Assembly (NCBI GenBank): GCA_902762855.1
Contig: CACWPR010000016.1
Coordinates: 1 to 35,269, forward strand
Source of the DNA: Ruminococcus flavefaciens
GTDB taxonomy: Bacteria; Bacillota; Clostridia; Oscillospirales; Ruminococcaceae
Length of the DNA stretch: 35,269 bases
Direction: 5' to 3'
The notes under the pieces were generated by a model, which searched no databases, was not told the origin of the DNA, and was given only the letters and a program-made list of their open reading frames with translations. The first letter of the stretch is position 1; the number at the start of each line of letters is the position of its first letter. Positions 1 to 8,879 of the stretch are shown in pieces. The position numbers were made by a program, and so were the translations under genes.

Positions 1-1
1 A

Positions 2-316
2 ACAGATCCGCTGAACTGCGAATACGCTTCGCACAGTCTGTTTCCGCAGCTGATAGTCAGTATCTCACTGGAAGATCAGGATACATGGCAGATAGACGGC
101 AGTCAGACTTACATCGGCAGAGAATGTACAGCCGTGAGCGGCAAGGACGGCATTTTTTCAGCACTTATCGACGCTAAGACAGGAGTGCTTCTGAAATATG
201 TTTCTTACGATGAAAAGGGCGAGATAAGCGGATATATCTGCGTTCAGAGCATTGCATTCGACGATGAAGCGGACGATGTTCGCAAGTTCGATTTTACGGA
301 AAGTGAGGCTGATTAA
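2..316 (+). CDS. 3' end of an unrecognised, probably secreted protein (partial)
   Basis: The reading frame is open from the first bases of the window to TAA at 314-316, so the gene begins upstream. About 104 C-terminal residues are visible. They contain alternating beta-type segments: a stretch reading YIGREC near residue 39, then a segment ending DAKTGVLLKY, then an acidic tail. This pattern (ligand shell, cysteine, 'D..TG..L.Y') loosely resembles the LolA/RseB-like fold found in lipoproteins and anti-sigma-linked proteins, but the similarity is too weak for a name. The stop is followed directly by the ATG of the next lipoprotein gene (TAAATG), so the two are probably one transcription unit with coupled translation. 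Confidence 0.6.
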   Translation, partial: TDPLNCEYASHSLFPQLIVSISLEDQDTWQIDGSQTYIGRECTAVSGKDGIFSALIDAKTGVLLKYVSYDEKGEISGYICVQSIAFDDEADDVRKFDFTESEAD

Positions 317-2422
317 ATGAAAAGGATAGCTTCATTCGCAATTGCAGTTATCACGCTTCTATCTGCTGTATCTTGCAGCTCTGCCAGTGAAAAAAGCAAC
401 AGTACATCAAATAAAGCGGCAAATGTAATAACTGATAAGTCGCGTATTTTTAAGAGGTCAGAGCTTCCGTTCCCCGATAAGCTGAACATTATAACAGATA
501 TACTATATGATGAAAAAACGGAAAAAGTCTGCATTATCGGACAGAGCGGGAGTGGTGAAACGTTATGCTGCTCGACTGACAGCAGCTTTTCAATGTACAA
601 ATACGCTGACCTTGGCATACAGAGCGGAACTGAGAACAGTGCAGTGTATTTATTGGCTGACGGAACGCTCTATGCTCTCTGCACACAAATCAAATATGCG
701 GACGGTGATTTTACCGACACTGAATACACATATAAGCTGAACACTTACGATGACGGTTTCAATTTGGTATCGTCTGCAAATATTGAGAATGTGGAACAAT
801 ACTTTAATGAAAACGGTTCTGGACAGGCTATAAGTCTGCATATGGCTAAGGACAATGGTTTTGTTGCAGAAATTGGTGCACAGTATGTGACTATTACCCC
901 TGATGGCAGGATGACAGGTGCAACACCACGTGAAAAGGACGATGAACTTGGTATCGTTGATATGATAGAGAATACGGGAAAATATTCATATTATTATAAT
1001 GATAATACAGCCTTTTACGGCGTAAAGTCCGATAAAAGCAGGGAAAAGCTCATTGACTTTGCAAATTCCGGACTTAGCGAGGTTAGGTGCATCGCTCCGT
1101 TAGCCGATGAAGAATTTGTCTGCGCTATCGGCAGTAAGCTGTACAGGCTCTCCGAGAGAGACGCTGATGATTTGGCGGAAATCAAAGAAATAACACTCGC
1201 TGTTGCTCTCAATATCGACAGCATACAGCCAATGATAGCAGATTTCAACTCGGGCAGCAATCTTTACAGGGTAAATGTCAAAAACTATTCCGACGGACAC
1301 GAGCACACTATTGAAGGTTTTGAAAGTGCTGCACACGATCTTGAAATGGATATAATTTCAGGAAATGCTCCTGATATGGTCTGGCTCGATACAAATGAGA
1401 CGGAAAAACTGGCTTCAAAGGGTGCATTTACGGACTTATATGAGCTTATGGATAGCGACACAAGGTTTACAAGGGATGCTTTTCTGCCGAATTATCTGGA
1501 AGCCGCTGAGACTGACGGCCATCTTTATTCTATAACTCCCACATTCATGATAAGAACTATGGCTGCAAAGTCGAAATTTGTTGATAAGGAGAACTGGACT
1601 TTTGATGAATTCAAGTCAGCTTATGAGTCACGTCCTGACGGTATGGAGTTATTTGAAACAGCCAATAACAGGAATGCAGTTTTCGACAGGCTTTCAAACT
1701 CCAGAGCTGACTTCATTGACCTGACTACACATACCTGTTCATTTGATTCGCAGGAGTTTATTGATATGCTTGAATTTGCAGGACAGTTCCCGGGCGTGGA
1801 CGAATATGCATGGGAACAGTGCTCATGCAGAAATGATACGGCTCTGCTGAGTGATATGTACTTTTCCTCTTTCAGAGATATAAATGTGCAGAAGCAGTCA
1901 GTATTTGGCGAGGCTATAACATTTGTGGGAGCTCCGTCCGCTGACGGAAAAGGCTCTGTCATGCTGCCGTCAAATCAGTTTGCAATTATGGATACTTCAG
2001 ATAATAAGGAAGGTGCGTGGGAGTTTATCAAGCTGTTTCTTGCTGATGAATGCTACAATGGGAATCCGGATGGTATCCCTGTTACCGAAAACGGATTAAA
2101 AAAGGTTATGGAATCCGCTCTTGAACCGCCATTTTATTACGATGAGCTGAACGGCAATAAAAAGGTATATATGGACGAAACAGGTATGGATTCATATTCA
2201 AATGAACAGATAAAGATAACTCCTATGACTGATGATGAGCAGAAGAGATACGAGCAGTTTGTCCGCAGCGTCCGAAGGATATCCTCGGGAAATACAGAGC
2301 TCGCTATTAGCTCTATAATCTCCGAGGAAACGGAATACTATTTTGCAGGAGAACATTCTGCCAAGCAATGCGCTGAGATGATACAGAACCGTGTATCTAT
2401 ACTGCTAAGTGAACAATCGTGA
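317..2422 (+). CDS. Extracellular solute-binding lipoprotein with an extra N-terminal domain
   Basis: A 701-aa lipoprotein. The N-terminus has a short basic start, a hydrophobic core and a lipobox ending SAVSC (Cys20), so it should be lipidated and held on the outer face of the membrane. Residues about 45-285 look like repeated beta-strand blades with no obvious family. Residues about 290-690 look like a family 1 solute-binding protein: ITLAVALN, then IADFNSGSNLYRVNV, then DMVWLD, and later PSNQFAIMDTSDNKEGAWEFIKLF. Such proteins usually feed carbohydrate ABC importers, but no permease lies in this window, so the ligand is unknown. It is longer than the usual 400-450 aa because of the N-terminal half. 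Its start touches the upstream stop. The codons look more A/T-rich than those of the rest of the window. Confidence 0.8.
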   Translation: MKRIASFAIAVITLLSAVSCSSASEKSNSTSNKAANVITDKSRIFKRSELPFPDKLNIITDILYDEKTEKVCIIGQSGSGETLCCSTDSSFSMYKYADLGIQSGTENSAVYLLADGTLYALCTQIKYADGDFTDTEYTYKLNTYDDGFNLVSSANIENVEQYFNENGSGQAISLHMAKDNGFVAEIGAQYVTITPDGRMTGATPREKDDELGIVDMIENTGKYSYYYNDNTAFYGVKSDKSREKLIDFANSGLSEVRCIAPLADEEFVCAIGSKLYRLSERDADDLAEIKEITLAVALNIDSIQPMIADFNSGSNLYRVNVKNYSDGHEHTIEGFESAAHDLEMDIISGNAPDMVWLDTNETEKLASKGAFTDLYELMDSDTRFTRDAFLPNYLEAAETDGHLYSITPTFMIRTMAAKSKFVDKENWTFDEFKSAYESRPDGMELFETANNRNAVFDRLSNSRADFIDLTTHTCSFDSQEFIDMLEFAGQFPGVDEYAWEQCSCRNDTALLSDMYFSSFRDINVQKQSVFGEAITFVGAPSADGKGSVMLPSNQFAIMDTSDNKEGAWEFIKLFLADECYNGNPDGIPVTENGLKKVMESALEPPFYYDELNGNKKVYMDETGMDSYSNEQIKITPMTDDEQKRYEQFVRSVRRISSGNTELAISSIISEETEYYFAGEHSAKQCAEMIQNRVSILLSEQS

Positions 2423-2430
2423 ATACCAGA

Positions 2431-2462
2431 ACAGAGGCACTCGTCTGAGTGCCTCTGTTTTT
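2431..2462 (+). terminator. Rho-independent terminator of the solute-binding lipoprotein gene
   Basis: A perfect 12-bp inverted repeat (2431-2442 and 2447-2458) with a four-base loop is followed by a run of T. It lies 8 bases after the lipoprotein stop. It faces the end of pfkA on the other strand and could weakly stop that transcript too, but the minus-strand side has no T-rich tail. Confidence 0.9.
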
Positions 2463-2541
2463 AGTCCTATTCGGTTTGGTTGTTCAATTGTTCCGCTAAG
2501 AGTAGCACGCATATGTGTGCCCTTATTGTTCTTTCAATTTC

Positions 2542-3504
2542 TCAGAATGCTATCTGCTCTGCGATGTGGTGAAGCTCCTCATCATAGGGCTTCTTCATGG
2601 AGAGTGCCTCCTGGATGTCATAGTCAACTATCTTGCTGTCCTTGATGCCGACAACTCTGTTGCCGATGCCCTGCTCAAGGAGCTCAACAGCGTAGTGACC
2701 CATTCTTGTAGCCTCAACTCTGTCTCTGAGAGTAGGATTTCCGCCTCTCTGAACGTGGCCGAGGATAGTAGCTCTTGCCTCGATGTGAGTCTTTTCCTGG
2801 AGAGCAGTTGCTATCTCCTGGGAGTGTCCCACGCCCTCAGCAACGATAACTACGAAGTTCTGCTTGCCCTTTGCCTTCTTCTCAAGCATTGTCTTAGCGA
2901 TAGCGTCAAGGTCGTAGGGAACTTCCTTTGTGATTATATCTGTAGCGCCGCAGGCGATACCTGTATTTACTGCGATATGTCCTGCACCACGGCCCATTAC
3001 CTCAACAACAGAGCATCTGTCGTGGGACTGGGATGTGTCACGGAGCTTGTCTACGAGCTCCATAGCTGTATTCATAGCTGTATCGAATCCGATAGTGTAG
3101 TCTGTGCAGGCGATGTCGTTGTCGATAGTTCCGGGGATACCGATGCAGAGCATACCCTGTGCAGAAAGGTCAGCAGCACCTCTGAAAGAGCCGTCGCCGC
3201 CGATAACTACCAGGCCTTCGATGCCCAGTTCATCGCACTTTGCCTTGCCCTTTGCAACGCCCTCTGCGGTTCTGAATTCGGGGCATCTTGCGGTATAAAG
3301 GATAGTACCGCCTCTATGGATGATGTCGGATACACTTCTCTCGTCCATGGGGAAAATATCACCGGTGATGAGTCCCATATAACCTCTGCGGATACCGTAG
3401 ACCTCCATGCCCTTGCTGATAGCTGTTCTAACAACTGCTCTTACAGCGGCATTCATTCCAGGAGCGTCTCCTCCGCTTGTCAATACACCGATCTTCTTAA
3501 TCAT
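2542..3504 (-). CDS. pfkA: ATP-dependent 6-phosphofructokinase
   Basis: A 320-aa enzyme that phosphorylates fructose 6-phosphate to fructose 1,6-bisphosphate, the committed step of glycolysis. The N-terminus MIKKIGVLTSGGDAPGMNAA is the classic PfkA opening. GGDGSFRGA carries the glycine typical of ATP-using rather than pyrophosphate-using enzymes (which have GGDD). PGTIDNDIACTDYTIGFDTA holds the catalytic TIDND loop. The length fits bacterial PfkA (about 320 aa). I chose the ATG at 3504 because a GGAGA site lies 7 bases upstream; a longer frame to 3531 has no such support. It is the last gene of the rpe-to-pfkA cluster and also has its own promoter at 3583-3611. A dnaE-pfkA order is common in Firmicutes. 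Confidence 0.97.
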   Translation of the reverse strand: MIKKIGVLTSGGDAPGMNAAVRAVVRTAISKGMEVYGIRRGYMGLITGDIFPMDERSVSDIIHRGGTILYTARCPEFRTAEGVAKGKAKCDELGIEGLVVIGGDGSFRGAADLSAQGMLCIGIPGTIDNDIACTDYTIGFDTAMNTAMELVDKLRDTSQSHDRCSVVEVMGRGAGHIAVNTGIACGATDIITKEVPYDLDAIAKTMLEKKAKGKQNFVVIVAEGVGHSQEIATALQEKTHIEARATILGHVQRGGNPTLRDRVEATRMGHYAVELLEQGIGNRVVGIKDSKIVDYDIQEALSMKKPYDEELHHIAEQIAF

Positions 3505-3582
3505 ACATATTCTCCATTCTGCCCTTGGCATATATTATTTAACTTCCAGCGTCATTGCTGAAGCCTAATTCCATACATTTAT

Positions 3583-3611
3583 ATTTTACTACTTTGTAGA
3601 AATATTGTCAA
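3583..3611 (-). promoter_or_regulatory. Sigma-A type promoter for pfkA
   Basis: On the minus strand TTGACA (3606-3611) is followed after exactly 17 bases by TAAAAT (3583-3588). It lies in the 153-bp gap between dnaE and pfkA, giving a leader of about 70 bases before the pfkA ATG. This allows pfkA to be transcribed apart from the long upstream cluster. Confidence 0.75.
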
Positions 3612-3657
3612 GTGTATTTCGGCTTTTTTTTCGATTATTTTTACTCCCTGCCCCAGA

Positions 3658-6600
3658 CTACCGGATAAGGCCGATATTTCCGGCTCCGAAAGCCTCGGAA
3701 AGTGCCTTGTATGACTCTCCGCTGACCTCCAGTGAAAGGCCGGACTTAGGCATCAGGGTCTTTTTCATGTCAGTGAGGTAGAAGCAGACCCTCGTATCTC
3801 CACGGAATTGTCCGCATATTCGGCTGACCTCCGGGAGGATGTCCCTGTCTGAAGGAGTCTTTATGCAGAGCTTCATGTTCGAGACGAACCTCGGCAGCTC
3901 CTTTTCGGACACTATTGAGCCGCAGACTACCGTCACGCTGTCGTCCTTCACCGATATTTTGCCGGTAATGAGCAGGATGCTCCCCTCTTTCAGCTTTGGA
4001 CCTGACATTGCGTAGAGGTCCGGGAACACCACGCACTCCGTTTCTCCGGAGCTGTCTGATGCGGTGATGAAGGCCATTCTCTCGTTCCGGCGTGTCATGT
4101 GGAGCTTCTGTTCCTGCAAGGTACACAGAGTTCTGACCTCCTGGCCGTCCCTGAGACCGTTCAGGCTGTTTATGTCCTTCATCAGACTGGTCCTCAGGAG
4201 TGCTGCGACGTAGCTGTACTCCCCGGTGGGGTCTCCGCTCAGGTACATTCCTGCGGCTTCCTTTTCCATTGCAAGGAGCTCCCGGCTGCTGTACTCCGGC
4301 ACCGGCATGATGCGTATGTCCATGCCGTACTGCTCGGAAAGTCCGAAGAGACCAAGCTGTCCCTCCATGACTCCCCGTCCCTCTGCGGAGACAGCAGTCA
4401 TTATCATCTCGTAATTCTCAGTCATCTGACGGCGGTTGAGTCCCAGACCGTCAAAGGCTCCGGCCTTGATGAGGTTCTCAAGAGCCTTCTTGTTCAGCTC
4501 CCTGCCTTCAAGACGCTCGCAGAAGTCCTGGAGGCTGCGGAAGGGACCGTTCTCAGTCCTTTCTGCGATTATCCTGTCAGCAAGTCCGCTGCCTGCGTTC
4601 TTTATGGCAAGGAGTCCGAAATACATCTTTCCCTCGGTGAAGGTGAACCCCTTCATACTGCGGTTTATGTCCGGGCGGAGCACCTCGATGCCTGCGCTCC
4701 TGCATACGCTGATGTACTCAGCCAGCTTGCCTGTGGCCGACATGACACTGGACATCAGTGCCGCCATATATATCCCTCTGTAGTGGTATTTCAGGTAGGC
4801 TGTCTGGTAAGAAAGGTAGGAGTAGGCCGCTGCATGGGACTTGTTGAATGCGTAGGATGCAAAGCTGACCATTTCGTCGAAGATAAGGTCAGCAGTCTCC
4901 TTCGGGATGCCGTTCTCGGCCGCTCCCTTTACAAAGCTGTCACGCTCCTTCAGCATGACGTCGTGCTTCTTCTTGGCCATTGCCCTGCGGACTATGTCTG
5001 CGTGTCCGTAGGAGTAACCGGCTATTTTCCGGCATATCTCCATGACCTGCTCCTGGTAGACCATTACCCCGTAGGTGTCCCTGAGGATGTTCTCCAGCAG
5101 AGGATGCTTGTACTTTATCCTGTCCGGGTGCTTTTTGTTCTCGATATACTCCGGAATGGACTTCATGGGTCCCGGACGGTACAGTGACATGACAACTATA
5201 AGGTCCTCCAGCCGCTCCGGAGAAAGCTCCATGAGCCGCTGGGTTATGCCCTCGCTCTCGAACTGGAAAACTCCGGCAGTGTCTCCCTTGGCGAGCATGG
5301 AGTAAACGTCCGGGTCGTCAACGGGTATTGATGAGATGTCAAAGTCCGGGTCTGTCCGGCGGATGCCGTTCACTGCATCCCGGATGACCGTCAGGTTGCG
5401 GAGTCCGAGAAAGTCCATTTTCAGCAGTCCGAGAGACTCCAGCACCGTCATCGTGTACTGGGTCACAACTGTATTGTCGTTCCTTTGCAGAGGCACAAGG
5501 TCACTGAGGGGAACTGCCGAGATGACCACTCCTGCCGCATGGGTGGAGGCATGGCGGGGCATACCCTCCAGCTTCATGGCCATATCCAGAAGCTCCCGGA
5601 CCGTTCTGTCTGTCTCGTACAGCATTTTCAGGTCCGGAGAGGTTTTCAGAGCCTCCCTCAGGTCGGCCTTGGGGTCTATGAGCTTTGCCGCCCGGTCGCA
5701 GATGTTGTAGGGCACGCTCATCACACGGCCGACGTCCCGGACTGCCGCTCTCGCTTTCAGGGTATCGAAGGCAATTATCTCCGAAACATAGTCCTCTCCG
5801 TACTTCCTTACCACGTAGTCCTTGACGCTCTGGCGGCCCTCGATGCAGAAGTCTATGTCGAAGTCCGGCATACTCACTCTCTCAGGGTTGAGAAACCGCT
5901 CGAACAGCAGGTTGAACCTTATCGGGTCGATGCCTGTTATCCCTATGCAGTAGGCGCAGAGACTTCCGGCTCCGGAGCCCCTTCCGGGCCCCACAGGGAC
6001 GTTGTGCTCACGGGCATACTTTATAAAGTCCCAGACGATGAGGTAGTAGTCGGTGTAGCCCATTCTCGTTATCACAGAAAGCTCGTATTCAAGCCTTTCT
6101 TTTACCTCAGCCGCCGGAGCGGCTCCGTATCTTTCATACATTCCCTTCCGGCAGAGCTCCCGGAACCAGGCCTGGTTGTCGGTGACTCCCTCTATGGTGA
6201 ACTTAGGGAGCTTGATGCTGCCGAACTCAAATTCCACATTGCATCTTTCGGCTATCACTGCGGTATTCGTTACTGCCTCCGGGCGGGCTCTGAAAAGCTC
6301 CGCCATTTCGCCGGCAGATTTAAGGTAGAATTCCTTTGTCTCAAAGCTCATAGGGTTCGGCTCGCCCAGTATCTTTCCGGTCTGGATGCATATGAGAACG
6401 TTCTGCATCTCTGCGTCCTCCCGGCGGATATAGTGGCAGTCATTGGTAGCCGCAAGGGGGATGTCCAGCTCTGCTGACAGCTTGTACAGCAGTGGAAGCA
6501 CCTTCAGCTCGTCTGCGATGCCGTGGTTCTGGACCTCGATGAAGTAGTTCCCCCGGCCGAAAATGTCAAGGTAAGCAAGTGCAGTCTCCCGTGCGCCCTC

Positions 6601-7062
6601 GTAGTCGCCGGAGTTCAGCTTTCTCGGTATCTCTCCTGCAAGGCAGGCTGAGAGACAGATGAGCCCTCCGCTGTACTTCCTCAGGAGCTCCCGGTCAACT
6701 CTCGGCTTGTTGTAGAATCCGTCCAGTGCCGCTGCGGACACCAGCTTTACCAGGTTGCTGTAGCCCTCGTTGTTCTCGCAGAGGAGTATCAGATGATACG
6801 GAGACTGGTCCAGTCTCGGCTCCTTGTCCCTGTGACCTCTTGGCGCAACGTAGACCTCACAGCCGATTATCGGCTTTATGCCTTGTTTTTTCGCCTCGTT
6901 CCAGAACTCCACCGCACCGTACATATTGCCGTGGTCTGTTATTGCGGCGGCAGTCTGTCCCAGCTCCTTCACACGGCTGACAAGGTCCTTTATACGGCAG
7001 GCTCCGTCCAGCAGACTGTACTCCGTGTGGACGTGAAGGTTCACAAAGCTGCTCTCATTCAT
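3658..7062 (-). CDS. dnaE: DNA polymerase III alpha subunit, DnaE type
   Basis: A 1134-aa replicative polymerase subunit. The PHP domain (about 1-210) keeps metal-binding patterns: NLHVHTEYSLLDG near residue 8, ITDHGN near 41, and NDCHYI near 207. The polymerase core has GPGRGSGAGS near 358 and the catalytic aspartates in PDFDIDF near 399. Finger and helix-hairpin-helix regions follow, and an OB-fold-like segment lies near residue 980-1060 (MAFITASDSSGETECVVFPDLY). There is no inserted exonuclease domain, so it is DnaE and not PolC. The start at 7062 is set by GGAGGT seven bases upstream; the frame is open to 7089 but without support. It overlaps the whiA stop by 8 bases, suggesting coupled translation. 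Confidence 0.96.
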   Translation of the reverse strand: MNESSFVNLHVHTEYSLLDGACRIKDLVSRVKELGQTAAAITDHGNMYGAVEFWNEAKKQGIKPIIGCEVYVAPRGHRDKEPRLDQSPYHLILLCENNEGYSNLVKLVSAAALDGFYNKPRVDRELLRKYSGGLICLSACLAGEIPRKLNSGDYEGARETALAYLDIFGRGNYFIEVQNHGIADELKVLPLLYKLSAELDIPLAATNDCHYIRREDAEMQNVLICIQTGKILGEPNPMSFETKEFYLKSAGEMAELFRARPEAVTNTAVIAERCNVEFEFGSIKLPKFTIEGVTDNQAWFRELCRKGMYERYGAAPAAEVKERLEYELSVITRMGYTDYYLIVWDFIKYAREHNVPVGPGRGSGAGSLCAYCIGITGIDPIRFNLLFERFLNPERVSMPDFDIDFCIEGRQSVKDYVVRKYGEDYVSEIIAFDTLKARAAVRDVGRVMSVPYNICDRAAKLIDPKADLREALKTSPDLKMLYETDRTVRELLDMAMKLEGMPRHASTHAAGVVISAVPLSDLVPLQRNDNTVVTQYTMTVLESLGLLKMDFLGLRNLTVIRDAVNGIRRTDPDFDISSIPVDDPDVYSMLAKGDTAGVFQFESEGITQRLMELSPERLEDLIVVMSLYRPGPMKSIPEYIENKKHPDRIKYKHPLLENILRDTYGVMVYQEQVMEICRKIAGYSYGHADIVRRAMAKKKHDVMLKERDSFVKGAAENGIPKETADLIFDEMVSFASYAFNKSHAAAYSYLSYQTAYLKYHYRGIYMAALMSSVMSATGKLAEYISVCRSAGIEVLRPDINRSMKGFTFTEGKMYFGLLAIKNAGSGLADRIIAERTENGPFRSLQDFCERLEGRELNKKALENLIKAGAFDGLGLNRRQMTENYEMIMTAVSAEGRGVMEGQLGLFGLSEQYGMDIRIMPVPEYSSRELLAMEKEAAGMYLSGDPTGEYSYVAALLRTSLMKDINSLNGLRDGQEVRTLCTLQEQKLHMTRRNERMAFITASDSSGETECVVFPDLYAMSGPKLKEGSILLITGKISVKDDSVTVVCGSIVSEKELPRFVSNMKLCIKTPSDRDILPEVSRICGQFRGDTRVCFYLTDMKKTLMPKSGLSLEVSGESYKALSEAFGAGNIGLIR

Positions 7063-7969
7063 CCTGTTTACCTCCGTGGCGCAGCTCATCGGCTATCTTC
7101 GCCAGTTTCCTGAAACGGTGGTTGACTCCCGAACGGCTTATGGGTGCAGAAAGGCTCTCCCCTATCTCCTGAAGGCTCATGTCGCTGTTTTCAAGTCTCA
7201 GCTCAGCAACCTCACGGAGCTCCTCGGAGAGGGAGTCAAGGCCTATGGTCCCGGCAATGAGCCTTATGTCCTCACGCTGCTTGAGGGCGGCTTTCAGGAC
7301 CTTGTCTATATTTGCGGCATCGCAGTTGGCGATGCGGTTCGCCTTGTTGCGGACGTCCTTGTATATCTTCACGTTCATCAGCTCCAGTGTACACTGCTGG
7401 GCACCTATGAATGTAAGGGTGTCCTCAATAGACTCGCTGCCCTTGATGTACACTATGAACTGTCCCCTGCGTACAACTCTTCCGGCAGATACTCCTATAT
7501 CTCCCAGAAGGAGCGAAAGTCCCGACGCCAGCTCATCCGTGGGTGCGGAAAACTCCATGTGGTACTCCTTGGAAGGGTCATTGACACTTCCGCAGGCAAG
7601 GAAAATTCCTGCTGTATATACTCCCAGACTGCTTGTGGATATGAGCTCCTGGTCCATTTCCCTTGCTCCCTCGCTGAACCCGTACTTCCGGAATATCCTC
7701 CCGATGAGCTCCGGGTCTGTAATATCGTAGGTATACAGGGTTATCCCGCTGCGTCTCACGCTCTCACGGCAATGTATCTCACTGTGGAAAACGCTCCTGA
7801 ACAGAGTCCCGAAGAGCTCTGCGGATATGCTGCTCTCGCTCTGAAAACAGATATGCTCCCTTGTCAGCAGCTTACTGAAAAGGAGCATACCGTACAGACA
7901 GGCGAAACGCTTGTCCTTATCATTTATCGAGGAGCATATTTCCTTTCTAACATCATTTGAGAAGGATAT
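7055..7969 (-). CDS. whiA: WhiA, LAGLIDADG-fold DNA-binding regulator (apparent ATA start)
   Basis: WhiA joins a homing-endonuclease-like N-terminal fold to a C-terminal helix-turn-helix. In actinomycetes it controls sporulation; in Firmicutes it affects division and chromosome segregation. The C-terminal block MSLQEIGESLSAPISRSGVNHR is diagnostic. The first ATG (7888) would give 277 aa and remove conserved N-terminal sequence. The frame stays open upstream and encodes SFSNDVRKEICSSINDK, the usual WhiA N-terminus, preceded at the expected Met position by ATA (7967-7969). AGGAGGGG lies 6-8 bases upstream of it. No ATG, GTG or TTG occurs in between, and the frame closes at TAG 7982-7984. From ATA the protein is 304 aa, close to the family's usual 310-330. 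It lies between rapZ and dnaE. Confidence 0.93.
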   Translation of the reverse strand: MSFSNDVRKEICSSINDKDKRFACLYGMLLFSKLLTREHICFQSESSISAELFGTLFRSVFHSEIHCRESVRRSGITLYTYDITDPELIGRIFRKYGFSEGAREMDQELISTSSLGVYTAGIFLACGSVNDPSKEYHMEFSAPTDELASGLSLLLGDIGVSAGRVVRRGQFIVYIKGSESIEDTLTFIGAQQCTLELMNVKIYKDVRNKANRIANCDAANIDKVLKAALKQREDIRLIAGTIGLDSLSEELREVAELRLENSDMSLQEIGESLSAPISRSGVNHRFRKLAKIADELRHGGKQDE

Positions 7970-7984
7970 GACTGTCCCCTCCTA

Positions 7985-8857
7985 TCAGAATTTTTTATCC
8001 TTGGTTATGTCACGGTGATACTTCTGCACCCTGTACTCCTTTTCGCTGAGGTGCTTTGCAATGAGCTCTGCAAAGGTTATGGAGCGGTGCTTTCCGCCTG
8101 TACAGCCAAAGGCTATGACGAGCTGGCTCTTTCCCTCGTGGACGTAAAGGGGTATCAGGTAGTCGATAAGGTCACAGAGCTTTCCGAAGAGCACCTGTGA
8201 CTGCTCAAAGCTCATAACGTAGTCCCTGACACAGCTCTCACATCCTGTATGGCTGCGGAGCTCGTCTATGTAGTAGGGATTCGGCAGGCATCTTACGTCA
8301 AATACCAGGTCACTGTCTGTGGCAACTCCGTACTTGAAGCCGAAGGACATTACCTTGATGAGAAGGGAATCGGAGTCCTTCTCCAGGAAGATGTTCTTCA
8401 CCTGTTCCTTGAGCTGTGAGGAGGTGAGTGCGGTGGTCTCAATGAAATAGTCAGCTATCTCCCTGAGCTGGGCGAGCTGGCCGGCCTCGTACTCTATGGC
8501 CTCCAGTATGTTTCCGCTGAACTTCTCCTGTAGAGGATGCTTGCGGCGGGTCTCCTTGTACCTCTTCACAAGCACCTCATGGGATGCGTCAACGAAGAGG
8601 ACCTTCACGTCCACATCGTTCTCATCTCTCAGCTCCTGCCAGGAGTGGAAAATCTCCGTGAACATATCTCCGGTCCTTATGTCTACTGCCACTGCCACCT
8701 TGGATATCTCGCTCTCAGACTGGCGGCAGAGGTCAACGAATTTTGAAATGAGCTTTGGAGGGATATTGTCTATGCAATAGTAGCCTATATCCTCCATGAC
8801 GTCCATGACGCTTGACTTTCCTGCGCCGGACATTCCTGTAACTATCAAAAGCTGCAT
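7985..8857 (-). CDS. rapZ: RapZ/YvcJ-family P-loop nucleotide-binding protein
   Basis: A 290-aa protein starting MQLLIVTGMSGAGKSS, whose P-loop sits at residues 8-16. The C-terminal half carries FGCTGGKHRS near residue 252-259, the family signature. In E. coli RapZ is an RNA-binding adaptor controlling glucosamine-6-phosphate synthase. In B. subtilis YvcJ hydrolyses GTP and is linked to competence; the Firmicute role is less clear. I chose the ATG at 8857 because TCGGAGGAAATT precedes it; the frame extends to 8929 without a binding site. The gene lies 22 bases after murB and its stop is just before the whiA ribosome binding site. The rapZ-whiA pair is widely conserved in Firmicutes. Confidence 0.95.
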   Translation of the reverse strand: MQLLIVTGMSGAGKSSVMDVMEDIGYYCIDNIPPKLISKFVDLCRQSESEISKVAVAVDIRTGDMFTEIFHSWQELRDENDVDVKVLFVDASHEVLVKRYKETRRKHPLQEKFSGNILEAIEYEAGQLAQLREIADYFIETTALTSSQLKEQVKNIFLEKDSDSLLIKVMSFGFKYGVATDSDLVFDVRCLPNPYYIDELRSHTGCESCVRDYVMSFEQSQVLFGKLCDLIDYLIPLYVHEGKSQLVIAFGCTGGKHRSITFAELIAKHLSEKEYRVQKYHRDITKDKKF

Positions 8858-8879
8858 AATTTCCTCCGATTTACGGGTC

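Noticed and set aside
2515-3561. Long plus-strand open frame (348 codons) opposite pfkA
   Set aside because: It is the antisense shadow of a clear pfkA gene, is rich in Cys, Ser and Leu with no domain pattern, and has no ribosome binding site.
4099-6477. Several long plus-strand frames opposite dnaE
   Set aside because: They mirror the dnaE codons and have no binding sites or recognisable protein features. High-GC3 genes give such shadows.
7055-7888. whiA as an N-terminally truncated pseudogene
   Set aside because: The missing N-terminus is fully encoded in frame upstream with a strong ribosome binding site, so only the start codon is unusual.
7076-7960. Plus-strand frame of 294 codons opposite whiA
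   Set aside because: Antisense shadow of whiA; the WhiA signatures lie on the minus strand.
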